Origin: Streptomyces roseoverticillatus
Lineage (GTDB): Bacteria > Actinomycetota > Actinomycetes > Streptomycetales > Streptomycetaceae
Assembly: GCF_000719265.1 (NCBI RefSeq)
Contig: NZ_JOFL01000002.1
Location: forward strand, 62,001-126,000
DNA: 64,000 nucleotides
Direction of reading: 5' to 3'
This document shows, one piece after another, positions 40,195-48,988 of the stretch (positions are counted from its first letter, which is position 1; each line of letters starts with the position of its first letter). A model generated the notes under the pieces. That model was not told the DNA's origin and did not search any database. It saw only the letters and a program-made list of their open reading frames with translations. The translations under genes and the position numbers were made by a program.

Positions 40195-40809
40195 TCAGGC
40201 GGCAGCCGGCACCGGCAGCGCCCGCCGGCTCAGGACCTCGTCGGCGAGCCCGTACGCCACTGCCTCCCGCGCGGTGAAGATCTTGTCGCGGTCCATGTCC
40301 GCGCGGAGGGACGCCACGTCGTGGCCGGTGTGCCGGGAGAGGACCTCTTCCACTTCCGAGCGGATCCGGAGCATCTCCTTGGCTTGGAGGGCGAGGTCGG
40401 AGACGGTTCCCTGCCGGCCACCGCTCGCCGGCTGCCCGAGCAGGATCCGCGCGTGTTCGAGGACGAACCGCCTGCCCGGGTCGCCTCCGGCGAGGAGCAC
40501 CGCCGCGGTGGAGGCGGCCTGGCCGACGCAGAACGTCGAGATGGGGGCCTGGACGAACGTCATCGTGTCGTAGATGGCCATGAGGGAAGTGAAGGATCCG
40601 CCCGGCGAGTTGATGTAGAGGGCGATCTCGGTGTCCGGGCTGGACGATTCGAGGTGCAGGAGCTGGGCGATGACGACGTTGGCGACGCCGTCGTCGATCT
40701 CCGTGCCGAGGAAGATGATGCGTTCGGACAGCAGCCGGCTGTAGACGTCGTAGGCCCGCTCCCCGTTGGGGGTGCGCTCGACCACGGTCGGGATCGTGTA
40801 CTGGCTCAT
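40195..40809 (-). CDS. clpP4: ClpP-family subunit lacking the catalytic histidine (ClpP4-like)
   Basis: A 204-residue ClpP paralogue, second gene of the operon. The nucleophile Ser100 is kept ([12 protein letters not shown]), and the Asp of MDRDKIF is present. The position of the catalytic His in MMHQP reads LLGQP (Gly125). It cannot complete the Ser-His-Asp triad alone, so it probably works as a structural partner in a mixed ring with the upstream ClpP. The ATG at 40809 lies 12 bp after the upstream gene's stop. Numbering follows the S. lividans clpP3-clpP4 order and is not certain. Confidence 0.88.
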   Translation of the reverse strand: MSQYTIPTVVERTPNGERAYDVYSRLLSERIIFLGTEIDDGVANVVIAQLLHLESSSPDTEIALYINSPGGSFTSLMAIYDTMTFVQAPISTFCVGQAASTAAVLLAGGDPGRRFVLEHARILLGQPASGGRQGTVSDLALQAKEMLRIRSEVEEVLSRHTGHDVASLRADMDRDKIFTAREAVAYGLADEVLSRRALPVPAAA

Positions 40810-40821
40810 ATCGTCAGGTCC

Positions 40822-41463
40822 TCAGAGTCCGATGCGTCGCTTGGTACCGGCCGGGCGGACGTCGTCCAGGGACGCGACGACGTGGTCGACCATGCCGTAC
40901 TCCTTGGCCTGCTGGGCGGTGAACCACCGGTCGCGGTCGCTGTCGCGGGAGATGGTCTCGTGGGTCTGGCCGGTGTGCTCGGAGAGGAGGCGCTCGACGG
41001 TCTTCTTCGTGAATTCGAGGTTTTCCGCCTGGATGGCGATGTCGGCGACGGTGCCGCCGATGCCGGCGGACGGCTGGTGCATCATGATCCGCGCGTTGGG
41101 GAGGGCGTAGCGCTTGCCCGCCGTGCCGACGGTGAGGAGGAACTGGCCCATGCTGGCGGCGAATCCCATGGCGAGGGTGGAGACGTCGTTGGGGATGAGC
41201 TGCATCGTGTCGTAGATGGCCAGCCCGGCGGTTACGGACCCGCCGGGGCTGTTGATGTACAGGCTGATGTCCGTACGGGGGTCCTCGGCGGACAGGAGAA
41301 GCAGCTGCGCGCAGACGCGGTTGGCCGAGACCTCGTTGACCTCCGTGCCGAGGACGACGATGCGCTGCATGAGGAGCAGCGAGGCGAGGTGGTCGTCGAA
41401 GCGGGTTGCCGCCGGTGACGGGTCGCCGTCGGTGGCGCGGGGTTCGAGGGCGAGTGGGGACAT
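40822..41463 (-). CDS. clpP3: ClpP-family protease subunit (ClpP3-like)
   Basis: A 213-residue ClpP serine peptidase subunit. The triad is complete: Ser104 (FAASMGQF), His129 (MMHQPSAG) and Asp178 (SDRDRW). It would form the heptameric chamber that degrades proteins fed by Clp ATPases. The ATG at 41463 has a strong AGGAGGT site. The much longer open frame upstream runs through the MFS gene and is not used. It is first in the two-gene clpP operon. The PopR-type site about 75-90 bp upstream implies induction when the main ClpP1P2 is impaired. Confidence 0.92.
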   Translation of the reverse strand: MSPLALEPRATDGDPSPAATRFDDHLASLLLMQRIVVLGTEVNEVSANRVCAQLLLLSAEDPRTDISLYINSPGGSVTAGLAIYDTMQLIPNDVSTLAMGFAASMGQFLLTVGTAGKRYALPNARIMMHQPSAGIGGTVADIAIQAENLEFTKKTVERLLSEHTGQTHETISRDSDRDRWFTAQQAKEYGMVDHVVASLDDVRPAGTKRRIGL

Positions 41464-41538
41464 GGGACCTCCTGGGCCGGGGAGCGGTGGACGATGTCCT
41501 CCCACTCTCCGGACACCGGCACCGCCCCGACAGCTTTC

Positions 41539-41569
41539 TCTGCCCCCGGCAGATTCGCCGACGGCAGAG
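41539..41569. promoter_or_regulatory. PopR-type operator upstream of the clpP operon
   Basis: TCTGCC-CCC-GGCAGA (41539-41553) is an exact match to the TCTGCC-N3-GGCAGA palindrome I recall for PopR binding at the S. lividans clpP3 promoter. A further half-site GGCAGAG follows at 41563-41569, making a CTCTGCC...GGCAGAG outer repeat. It lies between the clpP start and the MFS stop. Confidence 0.8.
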
Positions 41570-41576
41570 CGGGTCC

Positions 41577-42788
41577 CTACGCCACCCGGTCCGGGGCCGG
41601 AGCCCGGTTCGTCTCGCCGCCGGCGACCACCCTCGACGGCTCCCTGCCGTCGCGGTCGAGCGCGCCCGACACCACCGCGCACAGCAGGCCCGCCGCGGCG
41701 AGGGCCGCGCCGACCAGGGTGGGGGAGGTCCAGCCCCAGCCCGCGGAGATGGCGATGCCGCCGAGCCACGCGCCGCCCGCGTTGGCGAGGTTGAACGCGG
41801 AGTGGTTGGAGGCGGCGGCGAGGGTGGGGGCGGACTTGGCCTTGTTCATGATCAGCATCTGCAGGGGGGTGCTGGTCATGGAGCCGGCGGCGCCGATCAG
41901 GACCACGGTCGCCAGCGCGGCCCACTTCACGTGCACCGTGAAGTCGAAGAGGACCAGGACCGCCGCGAGCCCGGCCAGCGCCCCGTACAGGGTGGGGCGC
42001 AGGGCGCGGTCGGTGAGGGGGCCGGCGGCGAGCACGCCCAGGGTCATGCCGGTGCCGAACAGGGCGAGCACGAACGTGACGGAGGTTTCGGAGAAGCCCG
42101 TGACCTCGACGGCCATCGCCGACAGGTAGCTGTAGACGGCGAAGACGCCGGCGAAGCCGAAGACGGTGGTCAGCAGGCCGAGCAGCACCTGGCGGCCGCC
42201 GAGCGCGCGCAGCTCGCGGGCCAGGCCCGCGCCCTGCTCGTGCGGCAGGTCGGGGATCAGCCGGGCGAGTGCGGCCATGGCGGCGAGGCCGATGCCGGTC
42301 ACGACGAGGAACGTCGCGCGCCACCCGAGGTGCTGGCCCAGCAGCGTCGCCGCCGGGACGCCGACGATGTTGGCGACGGTCAGGCCGAGGAACATCATGG
42401 CGACGGCCCGCGCCTGCCGCCCCTCGCCCGCGAGGCGGGCGGCGACTACGGAGCCCACGCCGAAGAACGCGCCGTGCGGCAGCCCGGCCAGGACCCGGCC
42501 CGCGACGAGCGTCCCGAAGGTGGGGGCGAGCGCCGAGGCCAGGTTCCCGAGCGTGAAGACGCCCATGAGCAGGATCAGCATCCGCTTGCGGGGGATGCGC
42601 GAGCCGAGCGCGGTGAGCAGCGGGGCGCCGAAGACGACGCCGAGGGCGTAGGCGGAGACGAGGTAGCCGGCGGTGGGGACGGAGGTCCCCAGGTCGTCGG
42701 CGACGTTGGGCAGGAGGCCCATCATCACGAACTCGGTCGTCCCTATGCCGAAGGCCGAGACGGCGAGCGCCAGCAGCGCCACGGGCAT
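41577..42788 (-). CDS. DHA1-family MFS exporter (AraJ/CmlR-like)
   Basis: A 403-residue, 12-helix MFS protein. FGIGTTEFVMMGLLPNVADDL, then YALGVVFGAPLLTALGSRIPRKRML (motif A) and RVLAGLPHGAFFGVGSVVAARL are the marks of the AraJ/YdhP/chloramphenicol-efflux branch. Substrates are small drugs or sugar analogues, not predictable. ATG 42788 is the family start. The stop lies close to the PopR site of the next operon, so transcription may need to end within about 40 bp. The DUF2867 gene follows upstream on the same strand after 42 bp, so the two could be co-transcribed. Confidence 0.88.
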   Translation of the reverse strand: MPVALLALAVSAFGIGTTEFVMMGLLPNVADDLGTSVPTAGYLVSAYALGVVFGAPLLTALGSRIPRKRMLILLMGVFTLGNLASALAPTFGTLVAGRVLAGLPHGAFFGVGSVVAARLAGEGRQARAVAMMFLGLTVANIVGVPAATLLGQHLGWRATFLVVTGIGLAAMAALARLIPDLPHEQGAGLARELRALGGRQVLLGLLTTVFGFAGVFAVYSYLSAMAVEVTGFSETSVTFVLALFGTGMTLGVLAAGPLTDRALRPTLYGALAGLAAVLVLFDFTVHVKWAALATVVLIGAAGSMTSTPLQMLIMNKAKSAPTLAAASNHSAFNLANAGGAWLGGIAISAGWGWTSPTLVGAALAAAGLLCAVVSGALDRDGREPSRVVAGGETNRAPAPDRVA

Positions 42789-42830
42789 GAGGAGGCCTTT
42801 CGAACGGGGGTGCGGGGCAAGCCCTCCAGC

Positions 42831-43457
42831 CTACGGGATGGCCCCGTCGCGTCCGTCCCCGCTGCCACCGCCCGCGCTCCTTTCGCCCGCGCTCTCCTCC
42901 CACCCGCGTCCGATCATCCGGAGCAGCGCCGGATACACCCCCACGTACCGGAAGGCCTTGATGCCCGCCATGTACACGGCGCCGAACAGCCCGTTCGGCT
43001 TCACCAGGACCGCCATCTGGGCGTGGTAGCCCCCGGACCCGTCCGGGACCCAGCCCAGGTGCAGCACCCCCCGGCAGGTCTCGTTGGACATCTCGGCCGC
43101 CCACTCGTCGTGCGTCTGGTAGACGGAGGTGAACTTGCGGAAGTCGGGGCCCCGGAGGCCCTCGCGGAGGTCAGTGGGCAGCCGGTCCCGCAGCCCCGCC
43201 TGCCGCTCGCCCACGCCGGTGCCGGGCTTGTCCCAGCCGAGCAGCGCCCCGAGCTTCCAGCGGACGGCGAAGAGCGTGCGCGCCACGGGGGAGTCGACGT
43301 AGTCCCCCTTCCTGGTCGAGAACTGCTCCACCAGGTGCGCGAGGTCGTCCGGGCCGCCCGGGGTCGGGAGCGCCCAGACGTCCTCCACACGGAAGTCGTG
43401 GGCGATCTCGTGGATGCGCCAGGGGCGGGAGGTGTGTGCGGTGGCCGGCAGCCTCAT
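42831..43457 (-). CDS. DUF2867-family protein
   Basis: A 208-residue soluble protein with the DUF2867 pattern: ARTLFAVRWKLGALLGWDKPG in the middle, SVYQTHDEWAAEMSNETCRGVLHLGWVPDGSGGYHAQMAVLVKPNGLFGAVYMAGIKAFRYVGVYPALL at the end. The family is SRPBCC-like in size and often found next to NAD(P)-binding epimerase-like proteins, with no known reaction. It is divergent from a TetR gene with two matching palindromes between them, so it is very probably repressed by that regulator, perhaps together with the downstream MFS exporter. Confidence 0.82.
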   Translation of the reverse strand: MRLPATAHTSRPWRIHEIAHDFRVEDVWALPTPGGPDDLAHLVEQFSTRKGDYVDSPVARTLFAVRWKLGALLGWDKPGTGVGERQAGLRDRLPTDLREGLRGPDFRKFTSVYQTHDEWAAEMSNETCRGVLHLGWVPDGSGGYHAQMAVLVKPNGLFGAVYMAGIKAFRYVGVYPALLRMIGRGWEESAGERSAGGGSGDGRDGAIP

Positions 43458-43480
43458 GATCGGTCCCCCATCTGTGCGAT

Positions 43481-43533
43481 CTATACGATGCCGTACAGGT
43501 CAACGGTAGACCCGTCTATACGGTGCCGTATAG
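43481..43533. promoter_or_regulatory. Pair of TetR operators between DUF2867 and tetR
   Basis: CTATACGATGCCGTACAG (43481-43498) and the perfect palindrome CTATACGGTGCCGTATAG (43516-43533) share one pattern, with centres 35 bp apart. One is near each divergent start, as expected for mutual control by the TetR protein. Confidence 0.8.
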
Positions 43534-43562
43534 GCGGGGGTCACGTGAGGGGAGACACAGCC

Positions 43563-44120
43563 ATGGGCGCCATTCGCACGCCCCGCGACAAGTGGATCGA
43601 GGAGGGGCTGCGGGCACTCGCGGAGGGCGGCCCCGAGGCCGTCCGGATCGAGTTGCTCGCGCAGGCCCTCGGCGTCAGCAAGGGCGGCTTCTACGGCTAC
43701 TTCCGCAACCGGGACGCGCTGCTCGCGGAGATGCTCGACACGTGGGAGCGCGAGGTCACGGAGGTGGTGATCGAGCAGGCCGAGGGCGGCGGGGGAGACG
43801 CCCGCGCCAGGCTGGCGCGGCTGTTCGCGATCGTCGCGGCCGCCGACGGGACGCTGCAGAGCGTCGCGGCCGAACTCGCGATCCGCGACTGGGCCCGGCG
43901 CGACGAGGCCGTCGCCGAGCGGCTCCGGCGCGTCGACAACCGGCGCATGGACTACCTGCGCTCGCTGTACCGCTCGTTCTGCGCCGACGAGGACGAGGTC
44001 GAGGTCCGCGCCCTGCTCACCTTCTCCTCGCGGATCGGCACCCGCTTCATGGCCGCCGACCACGGGGGCCGCAGCCGCGAGGAGGTCATGCTGCTGACCA
44101 GGGAGTGGCTCCTGAAATAG
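43563..44120 (+). CDS. TetR-family transcriptional regulator
   Basis: A 185-residue TetR repressor: KWIEEGLRALAEGGPEAVRIELLAQALGVSKGGFYGYFRNRDALLAEML is the HTH (recognition helix GVSKGGFYGYF), followed by a helical ligand-binding half. The ATG at 43563 follows GAGGGGAGA. The frame continues far upstream in antisense to other genes, which is a GC artefact. It is divergent from DUF2867 with two operators between. The likely regulon is itself, DUF2867 and possibly the MFS exporter beyond. Confidence 0.9.
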   Translation: MGAIRTPRDKWIEEGLRALAEGGPEAVRIELLAQALGVSKGGFYGYFRNRDALLAEMLDTWEREVTEVVIEQAEGGGGDARARLARLFAIVAAADGTLQSVAAELAIRDWARRDEAVAERLRRVDNRRMDYLRSLYRSFCADEDEVEVRALLTFSSRIGTRFMAADHGGRSREEVMLLTREWLLK

Positions 44121-44129
44121 CCACTGCCA

Positions 44130-44154
44130 CTCCCCGGGGGGGGGGATCGGGGAG
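44130..44154. terminator. G-rich hairpin between convergent tetR and phosphatase-like gene
   Basis: CTCCCCG and CGGGGAG flank an 11-nt G-rich loop (nine consecutive G), 10 bp after the tetR stop. The stem is 7 bp, and it could serve both converging transcripts. Confidence 0.5.
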
Positions 44155-44162
44155 AGGACGGC

Positions 44163-45176
44163 TCAGATCTTGACCCGGGCGGCCACCGGCAGGTGGTCGC
44201 TCTTCGTCGCCGGCAGCGTCCACGCCGAGACGGGGTCCATCCCGCGCACCATGATCTGGTCGATCCGGGCCATCGGGAAGCTCGCCGGCCAGCTGAAGCC
44301 GAAGCCGTCGCCCGCGGCGCCCTGCGCGGACCGCAGCTGCGAGGTGACGGGGGCGAGGGAGCGGTCGTTCATGGTGCCGTTGAGGTCACCGAGGAGGACG
44401 ACGCGCTTCTCCGGCTCCTGGGCGATGGCCCGGCCGAGCGCCTCGGCGCTGCGGTCGCGCTGCCCGGCGGTGAAGCCGGCGTTGAACTTCACGCGCACCG
44501 ACGGCAGGTGCGCGACGTACACGGCCACCGGCCCCTGGGGCGTGCGGACGGTGGCGCGCAGGGCCCGCACCCAGCCGAGCCGGATGTCGACGGGCTGCAC
44601 CAGCTCCAGCGGGTACTTGCTCCATATGCCGACCGTGCCCTGCACGGAGTGGTACTTGTACGAGTCCGCGAGCGCCTTCTCGTAGCGCGAGGTGTTGGTG
44701 AGCTCTTCCAGGGCGACGATGTCGGCTCCGGAGCGGGCGACGGCCCGGGCGGTGGCGGCGGGGTCGGGGTTCTCGGCGTTCACGTTGTGCGTGGCGACCG
44801 TGAAGTTGCCGCCCTTGGCGGTCTTGTCGCTCAAGAGGCCGCCGAAGAGGTTCACCCACGTGACGACCGGGAGCAGCAGCGCGACGAGCGCGGTCGCCGA
44901 CCGGCGCACGAGCGCGAGGACGAACAGGACCGGGATCGCGAGGCCGAGCCAGGGCAGGAACGTCTCGGTCAGACTGCCGAGGTTGCCGATCTTGTTGGGG
45001 AGCTGGGTGTGCAGGAGCATCAGCAGCCCCAGCAGGGCGGCGATGACGGCGAGGACGATGCCGCGCCGCCAGACGTTGCGGTCCCGCCACTGGTCCATGA
45101 GGCGCCGGGCCCCGGATCCGGTCCGCTCCGGACCGGTCCCGTCTCGGCCCGTCTCCTGCATGTACGCCTGCGCCAT
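44163..45176 (-). CDS. Membrane-anchored endonuclease/exonuclease/phosphatase-family protein
   Basis: A 337-residue protein: a cytoplasmic N-terminus, three membrane helices (about 38-57, 71-90, 95-113), then an EEP-fold domain outside the membrane. Catalytic motifs are THNVNAENPD, IVALEELTN (Glu), VYVAHLPSV, VLLGDLNGTMN (Asp-Asn) and the final SDHLPVAARV (Asp-His). Such proteins cleave phosphodiesters in nucleic acids, lipids or sugars; the three-helix form is common in Streptomyces with unknown substrate. ATG 45176 is the only good start. It is convergent with the TetR gene. Confidence 0.87.
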   Translation of the reverse strand: MAQAYMQETGRDGTGPERTGSGARRLMDQWRDRNVWRRGIVLAVIAALLGLLMLLHTQLPNKIGNLGSLTETFLPWLGLAIPVLFVLALVRRSATALVALLLPVVTWVNLFGGLLSDKTAKGGNFTVATHNVNAENPDPAATARAVARSGADIVALEELTNTSRYEKALADSYKYHSVQGTVGIWSKYPLELVQPVDIRLGWVRALRATVRTPQGPVAVYVAHLPSVRVKFNAGFTAGQRDRSAEALGRAIAQEPEKRVVLLGDLNGTMNDRSLAPVTSQLRSAQGAAGDGFGFSWPASFPMARIDQIMVRGMDPVSAWTLPATKSDHLPVAARVKI

Positions 45177-45374
45177 CCGTCGTCCTCAACTCTTCATCCG
45201 CTGCGGCCCCGCCCACCAGACCTTAGGTGATCACCCGGTGGGCGTGGCATGCGCCGCTTCCGCTTCTTGCCGGGCACCCGTGGAGGGGGTGTCACAAGGG
45301 AGGACGACGCCCCGGCGGAACGGGGTTCCGGTCCGGAGATCCACAGGGCGTGCTGTGACAGAACGGGCATATTC

Positions 45375-45488
45375 GCAGGTGCGGCATGGGCAGGCGCTCA
45401 GCGTGGACGCACGCAGGTGCGGCATGAGCAGGTACTCGGCGCGGACGCACGCAGGCGCGGCATGAGAAGGCGCTCAGCGCGGACGCAC
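45375..45488. repeat. 38-bp tandem repeat x3 reaching into the tetR 3' end
   Basis: Units at 45375, 45413 and 45451 read GCAGG(T/C)GCGGCATG and end GGACGCAC. The last unit contains the stop codon and the final codons (GVRPR) of the TetR gene at 45474-46130, so the array is a duplication of that gene end. The rest of the 297-bp spacer holds no gene. Confidence 0.85.
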
Positions 45489-46130
45489 GCCCTCCAGCAC
45501 CGCGTCGACGATCTTCCCCGGGAGGTCCTCCGGCAGCTCCGCCCGGTCGTGGAACATCGCCCGCGACAGCATGGGGCTGACGATGAGGTCGCCCATCAGC
45601 TCGACGTCCAGGTCGGAGCGGAGCTCGCCGGTGGCCGCGCCGCGCCGCAGGACGGCGTGGACCGCCTCGCGGCGGACCCTGACGACCTTCTCGTGGTACT
45701 CCTGCCAGAGCCCGGGATGGGCCTTGACCTCGGCGAGGACGGTGCGCAGGACGGCGGAGGAGCGCTTGGCCAGCCCGCGCCGCCGCAGCGTCTCCAGCAG
45801 CGTCACGAGGTCGTCGCGCACGGACTCCCCGGCGAGCTCGGGGGCGTCGTGCTCCAGGGAGCGCATGACGTCGAGCATCAGCGCCTCCTTGCCGGCCCAG
45901 CGGCGGTAGACCGTGGCCTTGCCGACGCCGGCCTCGCGCGCGATGCGCTCCATCGACAGCTCGCCGAGGCCGGCGCCCTCTTCGAGGAGGCGCAGGACGG
46001 TCTCGACGACAGCGGTGCCGACGGCGGCGTTACGGGGCCGGCCGCGCCGCTCGACCGCCCGGGGCGCGGCCGCCGGGGCCGGTGCCGGTGCTGCAGCAGC
46101 GGCTGCAGTAGTCGCCGTGGTCTCCGTCAT
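45474..46130 (-). CDS. TetR-family regulator coupled to an EmrB-type exporter
   Basis: A 218-residue TetR protein with an Ala/Pro-rich start, then the HTH (about 32-78: [49 protein letters not shown]) and a TetR_C_11-like C-terminal half. The ATG at 46130 overlaps the exporter stop as ATGA, and GGGAG precedes it. It probably represses the exporter operon until a drug binds; the palindrome ATACG-N9-CGTAT upstream of the exporter is the candidate site. Its last codons are part of a 38-bp tandem repeat, so the C-terminus may vary between strains. Confidence 0.9.
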   Translation of the reverse strand: MTETTATTAAAAAAPAPAPAAAPRAVERRGRPRNAAVGTAVVETVLRLLEEGAGLGELSMERIAREAGVGKATVYRRWAGKEALMLDVMRSLEHDAPELAGESVRDDLVTLLETLRRRGLAKRSSAVLRTVLAEVKAHPGLWQEYHEKVVRVRREAVHAVLRRGAATGELRSDLDVELMGDLIVSPMLSRAMFHDRAELPEDLPGKIVDAVLEGVRPR

Positions 46131-47755
46131 GCTCCCGCCCCCGCCTGCTCCTTCTGCCCGTCCGGCCGCGCGGCCCCCGCCGCCGGGCGCACCGCTCCCC
46201 GCTTGGGCAGGAACAGCGCGACCACGACCGCGCCGAGCAGCGCCGACGAACTGGCGCACAGGACGGTGACGTGCATGGCGTGGATGAACGCATCGTTGGC
46301 CGGGCCGATGAGCGCCTTGCCCTGCGGGCCGAGCCGGGCCGCGGCGTTCAGCGTGGCCTCGATGGACTCGCCCGCCGCGTGCCGGGCCTCCTCGCTCAGG
46401 CCGGGCAGGGAGTCCAGCCGGGCGGAGATCCCGTCGCGGTACGTCGTGGACAGCACGGAGCCGAGCACGGCGATGCCGAGCGCCCCGCCGAGCTGCCGGA
46501 AGGTGTTGTTCACGGCCGAGCCCGAGCCGGCCTTGTCGCGCGGCAGCGACTGCATGATCGAGACGGTGGCGGGCGGCATGATGTGCGCCATCGAGGCGCC
46601 CTGGAAGAACAGCAGGACCTCCAGCACCCACACCGGGGTGTCCTGGTCGAGCAGCAGGAAACCGGCCATGGTCGCGGCGACCATCACCATGCCGCCCGTG
46701 CAGACGACGCGCACGCCGAGCTTCGCGACGACGCGGCGGACGCGTACGGCGAAGAACATGTGGGCCGCCGCCAGCGGCAGCATCAGCAGCCCGCTCTGCA
46801 GCGGGGTGAAGCCCCGCACGCTCTGCGTGTAGAAGACGGTGAAGAACGTGACGCCCATGAGGGCGAAGAAGACCAGCGCGATCGAGGAGACCGCTGCGGA
46901 GAACGCCGGCTTGCGGAACCAGCGAACGTCGAGCGCGGGGTGCCCGGAGCGCCGCTCGTGCAGGACGAAGAGGGCCAGGATCAGCAGGCCTCCGCCGGCC
47001 GTGCCGTAGACCTCGGGATCGGTGAAGTCGGCGAGCTGGCCGCCCTTGATGATGCCGTAGACCAGCAGGACCAGGCCCGCGACGGACAGCACCACGCCGA
47101 GCGGGTCCAGGCGGCCCGGCTTCGGGTCCTTGGAGTCGGGGACCAGCAGGGACATCGCGATCACGGCGGTGATCACGATGGGCACGTTCACGAGGAAGAC
47201 CGAGCCCCACCAGAAGTGGTCGAGCAGGACGCCGCCCGTGATCGGGCCTATCGCGACGGCCAGGCCGACGGCGCCCGCCCAGATGCCGATGGCCTTGGGC
47301 TGCTCCTCGCGCTCGAAGACGTTCACGATGATGGCGAGCGTGGCGGGCATGACGAACGCGCCGCCGAAGCCCATGACCGCGCGGAAGGCGATCAGCTCGT
47401 GGGGCGAGCCGGAGAGCGCCGAGAGCACGGACCCGATGCCGAAGACGGCCATGCCGAAGAGCAGGACCTTCTTGCGACCGAGCCGGTCGCCCAGCAGGCC
47501 GGCCGTGAACAGGATCCCGGCGAAGACGAGGGTGTAGGAGTTTATGGCCCACTCGAGCTCGCTCTGCGTGGCGCCGAGGCCCGTGGGGGCGGGGGTGGCG
47601 ATCGTCTTCATCGCCACGTTCAGGATCGAGTTGTCCAGCACCACGATGAGCAGGCTGAGCAGCAGGACGGCCAGGATCGCCCAGCGTCTGCGGTGGACCG
47701 CCTCGGGGACCCGGGGCGGTGCGGCGGGGGAGGCGCCGGAGGGATCGGTTGCCAT
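46127..47755 (-). CDS. DHA2-family (EmrB/QacA) 14-helix drug exporter
   Basis: A 542-residue MFS exporter. [16 protein letters not shown] (helix 1, motif D1), [16 protein letters not shown] (motif A), [19 protein letters not shown] (motif B) and [24 protein letters not shown] (motif C) identify the 14-helix DHA2 branch, which exports cationic dyes and antibiotics with proton exchange. ATG 47755 is the start. The following tetR overlaps its stop by 4 bp. A producer self-resistance role is possible, but no biosynthetic cluster is visible nearby. Confidence 0.92.
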   Translation of the reverse strand: MATDPSGASPAAPPRVPEAVHRRRWAILAVLLLSLLIVVLDNSILNVAMKTIATPAPTGLGATQSELEWAINSYTLVFAGILFTAGLLGDRLGRKKVLLFGMAVFGIGSVLSALSGSPHELIAFRAVMGFGGAFVMPATLAIIVNVFEREEQPKAIGIWAGAVGLAVAIGPITGGVLLDHFWWGSVFLVNVPIVITAVIAMSLLVPDSKDPKPGRLDPLGVVLSVAGLVLLVYGIIKGGQLADFTDPEVYGTAGGGLLILALFVLHERRSGHPALDVRWFRKPAFSAAVSSIALVFFALMGVTFFTVFYTQSVRGFTPLQSGLLMLPLAAAHMFFAVRVRRVVAKLGVRVVCTGGMVMVAATMAGFLLLDQDTPVWVLEVLLFFQGASMAHIMPPATVSIMQSLPRDKAGSGSAVNNTFRQLGGALGIAVLGSVLSTTYRDGISARLDSLPGLSEEARHAAGESIEATLNAAARLGPQGKALIGPANDAFIHAMHVTVLCASSSALLGAVVVALFLPKRGAVRPAAGAARPDGQKEQAGAGA

Positions 47756-47780
47756 GCCGACCAGCCTAGATCTTTTTTCG

Positions 47781-47799
47781 ATACGGGCCCGTCTCGTAT
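47781..47799. promoter_or_regulatory. Candidate TetR operator upstream of the DHA2 exporter
   Basis: ATACG (47781-47785) and CGTAT (47795-47799) form an inverted repeat with a 9-bp spacer, 26 bp upstream of the exporter ATG. The arms are short, so this is a plausible rather than firm site. Confidence 0.45.
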
Positions 47800-47878
47800 T
47801 GGAAAACCTTTACCCGGATCCGTCGAACGGGCGTGCGTCCCGCCGTAGTCCCGCCGCTGCCACCGTTGTCCCTCCCCC

Positions 47879-47922
47879 GTCCTTCCCCGTCCTTCGCCGT
47901 CCTTCCCCGCCCTTTCCCGTCC
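47879..47922. repeat. 10-bp pyrimidine tandem repeat upstream of panB
   Basis: GTCCTTCCCC-type units repeat about four times (period 10 bp) in the panB leader. A strand-biased C/T tract like this can form unusual structures, and no regulator is suggested. Confidence 0.6.
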
Positions 47923-48003
47923 GCAGGCGGCGTGTCAGCATGGAGACGATCCGGGGACGCCGTCAGGGCGCCTCGAGACGACACATCACAGGAGCACACC
48001 GCC

Positions 48004-48876
48004 ATGACGACGACGCCTGCCCAGAACGCCTCCGACAGCAGCCGCGATCCCAAGGCGCTGTACGGGGGCACCAGCTCCCGGCGCATCACCGTCCGCGACA
48101 TCGCCGCCGCCAAGGCGCGCGGCGAGAAGTGGCCCATGCTCACCGCCTACGACGCGATGACCGCCTCCGTCTTCGACGAGGCCGGCATCCCCGTCCTCCT
48201 CGTCGGCGACTCCATGGGCAACTGCCACCTCGGCTACGAGTCCACGGTGCCCGTCACCATGGACGAGATAGCCGTCCTCTCCGCCGCGGTCGTACGCGGC
48301 ACCAAGCGCGCCCTGATCGTCGCCGACCTCCCCTTCGGCTCCTACCAGGAAGGGCCGGTCCAGGCGCTGCGCAGCGCCACCCGGCTGATCAAGGAGACCG
48401 GTGCGAGCGCGGTCAAGCTGGAGGGCGGCGAGCGGTCCGCCGAGCAGATCAAGCTGCTGGTCGACGCCGGCATCCCCGTGATGGCCCACATCGGCCTCAC
48501 CCCCCAGTCCGTCAACGCCTTCGGCGGCTACCCCGTGCAGGGCCGCGGCGAGGAGGCCGCGCAGCAGCTGCTGCGCGACGCCAAGGCCGTGCAGGACGCG
48601 GGCGCCTTCTCCGTCGTCCTGGAGCTCGTCCCGGCCGAGCTGGCCGCCGAGGTCACGCGCACGCTGCACATCCCGACCGTCGGCATCGGCGCGGGCTCGG
48701 AGTGCGACGCGCAGGTGCTGGTGTGGACGGACATGGCCGGCATGACCCCGGGGCGCGTGCCGCGCTTCGTGAAGCAGTACGCCCAGCTGCGGGAGGTCCT
48801 CGGCGGGGCGGCCCGCGCCTTCGCGGAGGACGTGGTCGACGGCGCGTACCCGGCCCCGGAGCACGCGTTCCACTAG
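48004..48876 (+). CDS. panB: Ketopantoate hydroxymethyltransferase
   Basis: A 290-residue enzyme adding a hydroxymethyl group from methylene-tetrahydrofolate to alpha-ketoisovalerate, the first step of pantothenate and CoA synthesis. Motifs: [45 protein letters not shown] (Mg ligand Asp), [17 protein letters not shown] (Lys/Glu), [11 protein letters not shown] and [20 protein letters not shown]. The ATG at 48004 follows AGGAG. The longer frame upstream is repeat-rich leader. It stands alone: no panC or panD is adjacent. It is divergent from the DHA2 exporter. Confidence 0.95.
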   Translation: MTTTPAQNASDSSRDPKALYGGTSSRRITVRDIAAAKARGEKWPMLTAYDAMTASVFDEAGIPVLLVGDSMGNCHLGYESTVPVTMDEIAVLSAAVVRGTKRALIVADLPFGSYQEGPVQALRSATRLIKETGASAVKLEGGERSAEQIKLLVDAGIPVMAHIGLTPQSVNAFGGYPVQGRGEEAAQQLLRDAKAVQDAGAFSVVLELVPAELAAEVTRTLHIPTVGIGAGSECDAQVLVWTDMAGMTPGRVPRFVKQYAQLREVLGGAARAFAEDVVDGAYPAPEHAFH

Positions 48877-48988
48877 GCGTGGGCCCCCGTCGCCTTCACG
48901 GTGCGGGGTGGCCACGTCTCCCTTCCGCCGCCGCGGTGCTCAGCCCCCATGGTGCTGTCCGGCGTCGCCGAGCCCGGCTGCGGGCAGG

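Noticed and set aside
41406..44120. 904-residue plus-strand frame
   Set aside because: Only its last 185 codons (from 43563) are a real TetR gene; the rest is antisense to clpP, MFS and DUF2867.
45474..47552. 692-residue minus-strand frame
   Set aside because: Only the part from 46130 down is the TetR gene; upstream it shadows the DHA2 exporter in another frame.
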